Positions 6,606-12,408 of a DNA stretch of 46,109 nucleotides are shown here, piece by piece. The stretch is from the IMG/VR virus record IMGVR_UViG_3300031753_000011, positions 1 through 46,109 of that record; one strand, given 5' to 3'. Numbering within the stretch: the stretch's first letter is position 1; each line of letters opens with the position of its first letter. The translations under genes were made by a program, and so were the position numbers. Source of the DNA: a virus. The notes beneath the pieces are model-generated. The model saw nothing but the letters and a program-made list of their open reading frames with translations, did not search any database and had not been told where the DNA came from.

Positions 6606-7004
6606 GTGAGCGACGAATCGGCAGTGAACAGGGAACTTGAGCGAGAACTTGCGGAGCCATTCGGAGAATACTGGCGCGATGCGCGTCACGGGATTCTAGA
6701 TTCAATCGCCTGCAATCTTCACAACAAGGGCTACTCCATCCAAGGGAACACTGAGGAAAGCGATTGCCGCTGGCTAGCGCGAGCAATGTATTGCGATCAT
6801 CCGACCAGGTTCGCGCATGAACCGCGTGACTTTGATCGACTAAATGAGAATGAGCAAGCCGACTGGGTACGAATTGCAGAAATTGCTGTCAAATGCCTTC
6901 CCTCGTTGATGAGTCGCATTGCGCATCGTGTGATTCTGATGAGTCAAGCACTGCGCACGATGGAGCGAGCGATGCGAGAAGAAAAGAAAAAGGCAGCATC
7001 ATGA
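6606..7004 (+). CDS. Hypothetical helical protein, 132 aa
   Basis: A GGAGAAG site lies 5 bases before the GTG at 6606. The product is mostly charged helix with an arginine-rich C-terminal end, and the stop overlaps the next ATG by 4 bases. A weak zinc-like arrangement (CRWLARAMYCDH) is present. No known domain was recognised. Confidence 0.65.
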   Translation: MSDESAVNRELERELAEPFGEYWRDARHGILDSIACNLHNKGYSIQGNTEESDCRWLARAMYCDHPTRFAHEPRDFDRLNENEQADWVRIAEIAVKCLPSLMSRIAHRVILMSQALRTMERAMREEKKKAAS

Positions 7005-7441
7005 AGATTTACGTAGCGACGAGTTGGCGTAACGAGTTTCAGCCAGACGTGATTAAGGAGTTGCGCAGCGACGGGCACGACGTATACGACTTTCGCGGCG
7101 AGGAAGGATTCTCCTGGCGTGAAGTGGATGACAATTGGCTGAACTGGACGCCACAACAGTACCTCAGGGGCCTCGATCATCCGTGCGCAGAGCGTGGATT
7201 CAAGCGCGACATGAAGGCGCTTGATTGGTGCGAGGCTTGCGTCTACGTGATGCCGTGCGGACCTTCGGCTTCGATGGAAATGGGTTACGCGCGAGGGCAA
7301 GGCAAACTCGTCGTCGCCTACATTCCCGCCCTGCGAGAGCCGGACCTCATGGTCAAGATGGCGCACTTCATCACAACGGACCTTGAACGAGTGAAAGCCT
7401 ATTTGATGAACGAACACGTCAAAGCAGCGGTGCAATCTTGA
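7001..7441 (+). CDS. Nucleoside 2-deoxyribosyltransferase-like protein, 146 aa
   Basis: MKIYVATSWRNE at the start, DMKALDWCEACVYVMPCG in the middle and SASMEMGYARGQGK further on fit the nucleoside 2-deoxyribosyltransferase/DUF4406 superfamily (first strand plus substrate loop, an aspartate-bearing strand, and a catalytic glutamate in the S-x-E-M-G-Y helix). These enzymes break or transfer the N-glycosidic bond of (deoxy)nucleosides or nucleotides. In a phage this could feed or edit the deoxynucleotide pool. The start at 7001 overlaps the previous stop. Confidence 0.7.
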   Translation: MKIYVATSWRNEFQPDVIKELRSDGHDVYDFRGEEGFSWREVDDNWLNWTPQQYLRGLDHPCAERGFKRDMKALDWCEACVYVMPCGPSASMEMGYARGQGKLVVAYIPALREPDLMVKMAHFITTDLERVKAYLMNEHVKAAVQS

Positions 7442-7668
7442 CCGCCCAGCCCGCCTACGACTCCCTGCTGCGCCAGACTGGACGCATACATTTTTACGTT
7501 GTGTTCTGTAACGGCAGACGTGGCGAATGCCGTTCTCGTTTGTTCGACGACACGATAGCTGGACCGCTCGTATATCAAACCAGAAAAGCAGCTAACGATG
7601 CGGCGAGTAAAGCGCGGATGCTGTACGGATGGTCGAAAATAGTGCGTTGCGAGGTGGAGGAGCCATGA
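7438..7668 (+). CDS. Hypothetical protein, 76 aa
   Basis: The TTG at 7438 overlaps the previous stop (TTGA) and is the only start that fits the spacing. The product is basic with two cysteines and a predicted beta-alpha fold (HFYVVFCNGRRGE, then a helix rich in alanine). It ends in an ATGA overlap. The family is unknown. Confidence 0.55.
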   Translation: MTAQPAYDSLLRQTGRIHFYVVFCNGRRGECRSRLFDDTIAGPLVYQTRKAANDAASKARMLYGWSKIVRCEVEEP

Positions 7669-7877
7669 CCTCCCTGCTGCGCCAGAATCAGGCGCTACGA
7701 GAGGCGCTGCAACTGCTAGTCGATGAGTTGACGGACTATGCGAACAAGCACGGGCTTGGCCCAGCACGTTTGCTGTACGCGCTAAGCCGGGGAGCCACGA
7801 TACTTCGCGAGAACGCCGCGCTGGCCCAGCCGCCCGAGTCCGCCGAGGTCGTGGCGCCTGCTGAAAGCACAAAGTGA
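7665..7877 (+). CDS. Coiled-coil protein, 70 aa
   Basis: A GGAGGAG site stands 2-3 bases ahead of the ATG at 7665. The sequence begins with leucine heptads (SLLRQNQALREALQLLVDEL) and ends in an alanine/proline-rich tail. It is probably a small dimer. Both ends overlap neighbours by 4 bases. Confidence 0.6.
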   Translation: MTSLLRQNQALREALQLLVDELTDYANKHGLGPARLLYALSRGATILRENAALAQPPESAEVVAPAESTK

Positions 7878-8029
7878 AGATTTTATCTCCAATGCGTGCA
7901 ACGTCCAATTGCGAGCACCGGCGAAATGTCGCGGCGAAAGGTCGCATAAACATTGAGCGAAGTGTGTGTCAAGTCGTGGCGATTGCAGTCGTAAACCTTT
8001 TGCTTGCGTTGGCTTTCGCCCTGTGTTAG
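7874..8029 (+). CDS. Small membrane protein, 51 aa
   Basis: The GTG at 7874 overlaps the previous stop (GTGA). A basic N-terminal half (RRNVAAKGR) is followed by one hydrophobic helix (VVAIAVVNLLLALAFAL), giving an inside-positive single-pass protein. It ends just before the promoter at 8050. The function is unknown; a host-membrane or lysis-control role is possible. Confidence 0.55.
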   Translation: MKILSPMRATSNCEHRRNVAAKGRINIERSVCQVVAIAVVNLLLALAFALC

Positions 8030-8049
8030 CGAGTTCGTCAAAGTGCGTT

Positions 8050-8058
8050 TGGTATAAT
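8050..8058 (+). promoter_or_regulatory. Extended -10 promoter
   Basis: TGGTATAAT (8050-8058) is a perfect extended -10 element (TGN plus TATAAT). No good -35 box is found 15-18 bases upstream, as expected for extended -10 promoters. It lies 27 bases before the ATG at 8086, with an AAAGGAGAG ribosome-binding site between, and would boost the second half of the rightward operon. Confidence 0.65.
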
Positions 8059-8085
8059 AGGGGCACGCTCAAAGGAGAGCGGACT

Positions 8086-8313
8086 ATGACAAACAACGAA
8101 GCGCGGATGCTAGTCAGCGGAGATACCGTGGAATGGATCGAAGGGGCCAATGGGTGTTCGGCGGTGGTCGGTAAGGTTAGGTTCGACGCTAAGAATTACT
8201 CGCACTACGTGGACTGGCCCGATGGACAGCGCACTTGGATGCACGATGGTCCCGCGTTGAAATGCATGCGCGTGGTGAGTAAGGCCAAGACTGTAAATGG
8301 ATTCCCGCGATGA
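8086..8313 (+). CDS. Hypothetical protein, 75 aa
   Basis: The start has a strong AAAGGAG site and a dedicated promoter. The sequence looks like a small beta barrel (GDTVEWIEGANG, then VGKVRFDAKNYSHYVDWPDG), similar in style to KOW/SH3-like or DUF-type domains that bind nucleic acid or protein. I do not assign a family. Confidence 0.65.
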   Translation: MTNNEARMLVSGDTVEWIEGANGCSAVVGKVRFDAKNYSHYVDWPDGQRTWMHDGPALKCMRVVSKAKTVNGFPR

Positions 8314-8363
8314 AGTTGGAGCGTGCCGCGCCACAGCAGCACCAGGAGAGCGAGGGGCAATGA
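8310..8363 (+). CDS. 17-codon bridging ORF
   Basis: The ATG at 8310 overlaps the upstream stop by 4 bases, and the stop at 8361-8363 overlaps the next ATG by 4 bases, so this ORF exactly bridges the two genes. The peptide is rich in glutamine and glutamate. It may serve mainly to carry ribosomes from one gene to the next. A coincidence of frames cannot be excluded. Confidence 0.4.
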   Translation: MKLERAAPQQHQESEGQ

Positions 8364-8584
8364 GCAAGCCGACGAAATGGAAATATACCGATATGGCGCG
8401 TCGATTCGCACGAGGTCACTTACCAGCTACTGCTTGGACTGATAAGGACATCAAGGCCCTAGCTGATCTTCTTGGCATCGTGCGGATGCGGTCTTATGGC
8501 GATGGCTTCAACGAAGGGTATGCTGCTGGTCACGAAGATCAAATGAAAATGCGCGTGCAAGACGCGATGGAGCGCCAGCCATGA
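8360..8584 (+). CDS. Hypothetical protein, 74 aa
   Basis: I placed the start at the ATG at 8360, which overlaps the bridging ORF. The product is a helical protein with mixed charge (KALADLLGIVRMRSYGDGFNEG in two adjoining helices) and a lysine-rich start. No catalytic motif is visible. The stop overlaps the next ATG. Confidence 0.6.
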   Translation: MSKPTKWKYTDMARRFARGHLPATAWTDKDIKALADLLGIVRMRSYGDGFNEGYAAGHEDQMKMRVQDAMERQP

Positions 8585-9084
8585 CGCCCCCGAACGACGC
8601 GCTGCGCCAGCTAGCCGACCAGGTTGCTGATGAAATTTGGCATTGCGCTGACGGCGCTCCAGGAACTACTTACGCTGAAGTTTGGAAGCAACGGTCACGA
8701 GAGATTATTGGGCGAGTGCTCGCCGCCCGCCAGCCAGCGCCAGAGCCGCCCCGGGCCACGCTGACAACCTTCACGCCGATGGACGACGGCAATTGGCATT
8801 ACGACTACCAGCGCGACATCGCTGTAATCGAAGGAAGAACGTACGTCCGCGCGACCGAGCCTACGGTGACGGTGGGTGCGCCCGCGCCGTTCAAGTGCAA
8901 GGCGCGCTCTGCGAATATGGGCGCTAATGACCCGCAAGATTGCGACTGGCCCGTCTGTGGATGCGACCCGTACGCAGACAAAGTGATCGAAGCGCTTAGC
9001 GAGAGTGGAAAGTTTCTCGGTGCGATAAAGGAATCCGTTGCGGCGCGCACCCCCGCCGACCTCGACCGGCAGGCGAAAAAATGA
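8581..9084 (+). CDS. Hypothetical protein, 167 aa
   Basis: The N-terminal third is helical (ALRQLADQVADEIWHCAD), followed by a beta-rich part and a cluster of cysteines (CKARS, CDWPVCGCDPY) that may bind metal. Both ends overlap neighbours by 4 bases. It has no family I recognise. Confidence 0.6.
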   Translation: MTPPNDALRQLADQVADEIWHCADGAPGTTYAEVWKQRSREIIGRVLAARQPAPEPPRATLTTFTPMDDGNWHYDYQRDIAVIEGRTYVRATEPTVTVGAPAPFKCKARSANMGANDPQDCDWPVCGCDPYADKVIEALSESGKFLGAIKESVAARTPADLDRQAKK

Positions 9085-9230
9085 TTCAAGCCCAACTAAA
9101 ACTAAAACTTACGAAAGCCCAAGAAGCTAAGTTGGAGGGCTCAACAAGCGAGCTTCGGGCTGGTACCTACGAGCAGACGGTTCTACAAACGGGCGGTGTC
9201 CCAGAGCGGGAGGGCGACGCGTCACGCTGA
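9081..9230 (+). CDS. Small protein, 49 aa
   Basis: The ATG overlaps the previous stop. The first twenty residues (MIQAQLKLKLTKAQEAKLEG) recall the extreme N-terminus of IS605/TnpB-type proteins, but the resemblance ends there, and chance is a fair alternative. It is the last short gene before the 152-residue gene. Confidence 0.45.
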   Translation: MIQAQLKLKLTKAQEAKLEGSTSELRAGTYEQTVLQTGGVPEREGDASR

Positions 9231-9267
9231 GTTGTGCTAGCATGCCCGCCACGAAAGGGGAACGCAC

Positions 9268-9726
9268 ATGACTTTTTTGTCGAAACTTGGGTCCTTCCTC
9301 GCACGGGGAATCGCGATTCTCACGGGACTGGAACCGCTGATTGCTCCGCTGTTCGGGTCGCACGCGCAGCAAGCGGCGGGTATCGCTACGACCATCGCAA
9401 ACGATTTGACCTCCATCGGGCAAGTTGTTGTCTCCGCCGAGGCCGTCTTCCAGACTCCGGGGAGTGGGGCGCAAAAGCTCGCAGCCGCTGCTCCGCTGGT
9501 GACGAACATCGTCAAGACGAGCCAACTGGTCTCTGGGCACAAGATCGCCAACCAATCACTGTTTATCCAGGGCTGCACGAACATCACGAACGGTGTAGCA
9601 CAAGTGCTCAACTCGCTTAGCGGGGACAACGTGAACTCGTCTGGGCAGCCGCTACCGCCCGTGCCGCCCGCACAGACCTCACCTGTTCCGGCTAGCCTGT
9701 CTATCCCTCCCAAGGCGACTTCGTAG
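9268..9726 (+). CDS. Hypothetical protein with hydrophobic N-terminus, 152 aa
   Basis: AAGGGG lies 7 bases before the ATG. The first 35 residues are hydrophobic or amphipathic (FLSKLGSFLARGIAIL, then GLEPLIAPLFG), the centre is an alanine/threonine-rich helix region, and the last 35 residues are a proline-rich tail (PPVPPAQTSPVPASLS). It could be membrane-associated. It ends the rightward operon, just before a hairpin. Confidence 0.65.
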   Translation: MTFLSKLGSFLARGIAILTGLEPLIAPLFGSHAQQAAGIATTIANDLTSIGQVVVSAEAVFQTPGSGAQKLAAAAPLVTNIVKTSQLVSGHKIANQSLFIQGCTNITNGVAQVLNSLSGDNVNSSGQPLPPVPPAQTSPVPASLSIPPKATS

Positions 9727-9792
9727 CCCTGAGAGGCTAGGGCTTGCAGCAATCGAGGTTCCTTGCGCGTCCCTCAGGACAAAGCAGGGCAC

Positions 9793-9828
9793 GGGGAGCA
9801 GGTAGGCGGGGATACCGACTTGCTCCCC
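9793..9828 (+). terminator. Likely intrinsic terminator
   Basis: GGGGAGCA (9793-9800) pairs with TGCTCCCC (9821-9828), with GGT/ACC pairing possible inside the loop, and a short T-rich stretch follows. It ends the operon that closes at 9726. A smaller AGCCCT/AGGGCT hairpin lies at about 9724-9743. Confidence 0.55.
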
Positions 9829-9848
9829 TGAATTTTGGGGATTGACTT

Positions 9849-10232
9849 GTGATAAACGGTTTAGAAGCAGTTGCGGATGCGATTATGAAGTTCGAGGGAT
9901 GGGCACTTGGTTCCCGGTCCTACATCAACCGCAATCCAGGGAACCTGCGCCTGCCGGGGAGGGAAGCCGATGACCGTGGGTACACCATATTCCCAGACCT
10001 CCCAACCGGATACGCCGCCCTTTTGCGTGAATTGCAGAGTAAATTTAGCGGCAACAACGCGCACGGCATCGGTCCATCTTCAACTGTGCTGGACCTGTTT
10101 AATGTCTACGCTCCCCCGAGCGACAACAACCCAACCAATGCCTACGCACAATTCGTTGCTCGTTGGGCTAGTGACGCGCTCGGGAAACCTCTTACAGTGG
10201 ATTCCAAGTTAAGCGAGATTTGGTCCGCTTAG
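9849..10232 (+). CDS. Lysozyme-like peptidoglycan hydrolase, 127 aa
   Basis: The motif set FEGW near residue 15, NRNPGNLR near 27-34, and VYAPPSDNNPTNAYAQFV near 90 fits the small lysozyme-like family often annotated as phage structural protein P5 or transglycosylase. The glutamate in FEGW is the likely catalytic acid. It has its own GTG start and no signal peptide, so it would need a holin, or it may act in the virion. Small membrane proteins nearby (10229-10432 and 11544-12244) are candidate partners. Confidence 0.65.
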   Translation: MINGLEAVADAIMKFEGWALGSRSYINRNPGNLRLPGREADDRGYTIFPDLPTGYAALLRELQSKFSGNNAHGIGPSSTVLDLFNVYAPPSDNNPTNAYAQFVARWASDALGKPLTVDSKLSEIWSA

Positions 10233-10432
10233 TGCCACAGCACCCAGTGCCACGGCGCGAGCGAGAAGAACGCGATCACCAGCACCAAAAACACAATCAG
10301 GTAGGCGATCTGCACCAACTCTCCGCTGATTCCTGAAATACGGATCAGGTAGCGCAATCCCAAAATGACAATTGCGGCGACAATCAGAAACACGATGAAC
10401 GATACGAGGAAGCCGACTAAGGTTCCGGGCAT
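10229..10432 (-). CDS. Two-helix membrane protein, holin candidate, 67 aa
   Basis: Two hydrophobic helices (FLVSFIVFLIVAAIVILGLR and IAYLIVFLVLVIAFFSL) are joined by a short loop. A GAGGTG site is 8 bases before the ATG at 10432. The 3' end overlaps the convergent lysozyme-like gene by 4 bases. Size and topology fit a class II holin, but small inner-membrane proteins of other kinds look the same. Confidence 0.5.
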   Translation of the reverse strand: MPGTLVGFLVSFIVFLIVAAIVILGLRYLIRISGISGELVQIAYLIVFLVLVIAFFSLAPWHWVLWH

Positions 10433-10502
10433 GAGGATTCACCTCTGCAAAGTTTGATGCGCGAAACGTTCTAAGGTACTGAAAGGATGGGGACCGCTAA
10501 AA

Positions 10503-10841
10503 ATGTTGAAGCTAATCGTCGGAATATCTTCTCTGCTTTTGTTCGCTCTTCCGCAAGCCAAAGAACCTAAGCCGTCAATGGTTACGCCGAAGATCACGCA
10601 CCACGATGAGGTGAGCACGCAGCACTACGACCGCGTAGAGGTCTCTTGCCCGGAGGGATACGAGGGGCACTTTGTTGATTTCGGAATTGGATTTGATGGA
10701 GAAGCAAACTTAGGGGCAATGAGTTGGGTCGATAGCAGTGGGCCCCCAGCCTTCATGATCTGCTTTGATAAGTCATTCATGGAAAAGGTGCGGGCGAATC
10801 CCGATTTGCTGAGACCGCGACCAATAATTAAACCAGCTTGA
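10503..10841 (+). CDS. Secreted protein, 112 aa
   Basis: A Sec-type signal peptide is visible: a short start with one lysine (MLKLIVG), a hydrophobic core (ISSLLLFAL) and a polar site (PQAKEP). The mature part has two cysteines (SCPEG and MICFDK) that could form a disulfide in the periplasm. No domain is recognised. It is a lone plus-strand gene facing the minus-strand late operon. Confidence 0.6.
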   Translation: MLKLIVGISSLLLFALPQAKEPKPSMVTPKITHHDEVSTQHYDRVEVSCPEGYEGHFVDFGIGFDGEANLGAMSWVDSSGPPAFMICFDKSFMEKVRANPDLLRPRPIIKPA

Positions 10842-10846
10842 GAAAA

Positions 10847-10883
10847 TCTCCGACTAGCCACGTGGGGCGAGGCTAGTCGGAGA
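10847..10883. terminator. Bidirectional terminator hairpin
   Basis: TCTCCGACTAGCC (10847-10859) and GGCTAGTCGGAGA (10871-10883) form a perfect 13-base stem with an 11-base loop. It stands between convergent genes ending at 10841 (plus) and 10915 (minus) and is preceded by AAAA on the plus strand, giving a U-run for leftward transcription. It should end the long minus-strand late transcript. Confidence 0.8.
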
Positions 10884-10914
10884 CCTGTCCGTGTTGGACC
10901 GCGCGGAGACTGTG

Positions 10915-11406
10915 CTACGAAGTTTGGTTGATCGTGAATCCGGTCGCCGGTACGACAGCCGCCGTCAGCGGCACATTCACCGTCGCTGTGATCTTAGTTC
11001 CGTCCGAGGACACGCCCGTGACCGTGAGATTGAAACTGGTTGCCGGGTCCGTCGCCGAAGTCGCTACGCTTACCGCCGTGCCGTCCGCACTCGGTGTCAG
11101 CGTAGTAAGCGAGTCGTCGGAACTCCACTGCGGAATGCTCCCCGCTTGAAGCTGCCCGCCCGCTGGTGTCGGCGTCTCGGTGAACGTACCCGTTGCGCCT
11201 TTTACGATTCCTGTGATTGGCATGCCTTTTTCTCCTTGAAAGATTTGAAAGCCCGTTGCTGCTGGAAACAAACCTTCACGAATGAGACTCAATTCGCGAC
11301 AAATGCATTCGAGCGCTTCAAGTATCTCGCGCTCCACATGCAACTCTTTCTGCTCAGTTTTGTTGCGACCCATGCGAAACCAATCTACCACGCGCGTCAA
11401 GAGCAT
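10915..11406 (-). CDS. Ig-like domain protein with optional coiled-coil N-terminus
   Basis: From residue 62 the sequence looks like a small bacterial Ig-like domain (TPTPAGGQLQAGSIPQW, TLTPSADGTAVSVATSA, FNLTVTGVSSDGTKIT). The first 60 residues are helical and charged. An AAGGAG site stands 8 bases before an internal ATG at 11223, while the ATG at 11406 has no such site, so the 102-residue form may be the main or only product. A similar PATGF-x-I-x-Q motif occurs at the end of both halves. The likely role is virion decoration. Confidence 0.6.
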   Translation of the reverse strand: MLLTRVVDWFRMGRNKTEQKELHVEREILEALECICRELSLIREGLFPAATGFQIFQGEKGMPITGIVKGATGTFTETPTPAGGQLQAGSIPQWSSDDSLTTLTPSADGTAVSVATSATDPATSFNLTVTGVSSDGTKITATVNVPLTAAVVPATGFTINQTS

Positions 11407-11543
11407 GATGTTACGTTTGGAACACTTTTTTATCTAAATCGCGGAGCGTGGACGAACGCGCCAGTAAGTGCAGAGTCCCACCGCCTCACCGGATTCGCCC
11501 ACGCCCCGTTTTTCTCGCCCTTGGTTAGTCGCGAGAACTCTTT

Positions 11544-11816
11544 TTACTTTCGCCTGCGATCTTCTCCGTTTAGCCAGCGCTGCTTATCTTCGACCAGGTA
11601 ATTCAAACGCGCGAGCATCTTGTCGCTGTTCTGGATAAGTGTGTCGCGCGCATCGGCATCAATCTGGTGTTCCTTCCGCCATGCCTCAAGGTTCCCTACT
11701 CGCCAAGTCAAATCCCGCCAAGCGAACAGCGTCGCGACGAGAAACAGCAGACCCGCCACGAGATTGCCGAAACTTATGGTCCAGTCGAATTGCAACCCCG
11801 AGGCCCATGCAATCAT
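11544..11816 (-). CDS. Membrane-anchored coiled-coil protein, 90 aa
   Basis: A transmembrane helix (FGNLVAGLLFLVATLFAW) is followed by a charged coiled coil (LTWRVGNLEAWRKEHQ to MLARLNYLVEDKQ). This topology resembles phage spanin-like or holin-accessory proteins. The ATG at 11816 overlaps the previous stop. It sits with another membrane protein at the end of the late operon, the usual place for lysis genes. Confidence 0.6.
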   Translation of the reverse strand: MIAWASGLQFDWTISFGNLVAGLLFLVATLFAWRDLTWRVGNLEAWRKEHQIDADARDTLIQNSDKMLARLNYLVEDKQRWLNGEDRRRK

Positions 11817-12244
11817 GGTTTCGCGGCAACCTGGGGAGGTGCGACTTCCAGCGCAGCGCCAGCAACAGGAACAACCTTGGTGCGATTCGCTGCGCTCTGA
11901 TACACGTACTCCTGCAAGGCGAACTGCTTTACCCAAACCCAGAGCATCCCGAGTATCCCAGTCAGCGTCAGGCCGCTGATAACTACGGTGTGTTCGACCG
12001 AACTGTACGCGATGTGCACGCCGATAGCGGTAAGGAATGAACTCGCGATAGCGACGACACGATTCACTCGCGGTGTCCAGTGCGTGATCCAGGGGAGTGC
12101 GGACCATCGTTTCATCAACTGAATGACGAAGACGGCGACAGCGCTCGCGGTGATTTGCGTACCGAAGTGCAGGCTTTCAGGAACGGTCGCAGGAGTGATC
12201 GGTTGATTCTGTGCAGCCGTTTGCAAAAGTAGGGCTAGGTGCAT
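11813..12244 (-). CDS. Multi-pass membrane protein, 143 aa
   Basis: Three hydrophobic segments are seen: ITASAVAVFVIQLM, VVAIASSFLTAIGVHIAY and VVISGLTLTGILGMLWVWV. Size and topology fit a holin or a membrane adaptor of the late operon. It overlaps the gene upstream by 10 bases and the one downstream by 4. No enzymatic motif is visible. Confidence 0.6.
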   Translation of the reverse strand: MHLALLLQTAAQNQPITPATVPESLHFGTQITASAVAVFVIQLMKRWSALPWITHWTPRVNRVVAIASSFLTAIGVHIAYSSVEHTVVISGLTLTGILGMLWVWVKQFALQEYVYQSAANRTKVVPVAGAALEVAPPQVAAKP

Positions 12245-12408
12245 GGATTCTCCTTTTCAGGAACGATTATCAGATGGCCGCGTAAGTCTGGTACGGTCTG
12301 CTCGATGCGCTTCACCGCTGCTTCTGCCTGCTCGCGCGTAGGGTAATACGTGTCAGGCTCGGGGAGCACGCCAGTTTTGGCAATCGCGATTTGGAAATGG
12401 CCGGTCAC
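12235..12408 (-). CDS. Hypothetical protein, 57 aa
   Basis: I start it at the GTG at 12408, which overlaps the pectate lyase stop (GTGA); a longer TTG start at 12432 is possible. The fold hint is a strand followed by a helix rich in charged residues (TREQAEAAVKRIEQTV) and a final strand, a little like SPOR-type or ferredoxin-like small domains. The function is unknown. Confidence 0.55.
   Translation of the reverse strand: MTGHFQIAIAKTGVLPEPDTYYPTREQAEAAVKRIEQTVPDLRGHLIIVPEKENPCT

Noticed and set aside
9100-9200. Possible structured RNA between 9100 and 9200
   Set aside because: Pairings are short and the sequence is better explained by the coupled 49-residue ORF.
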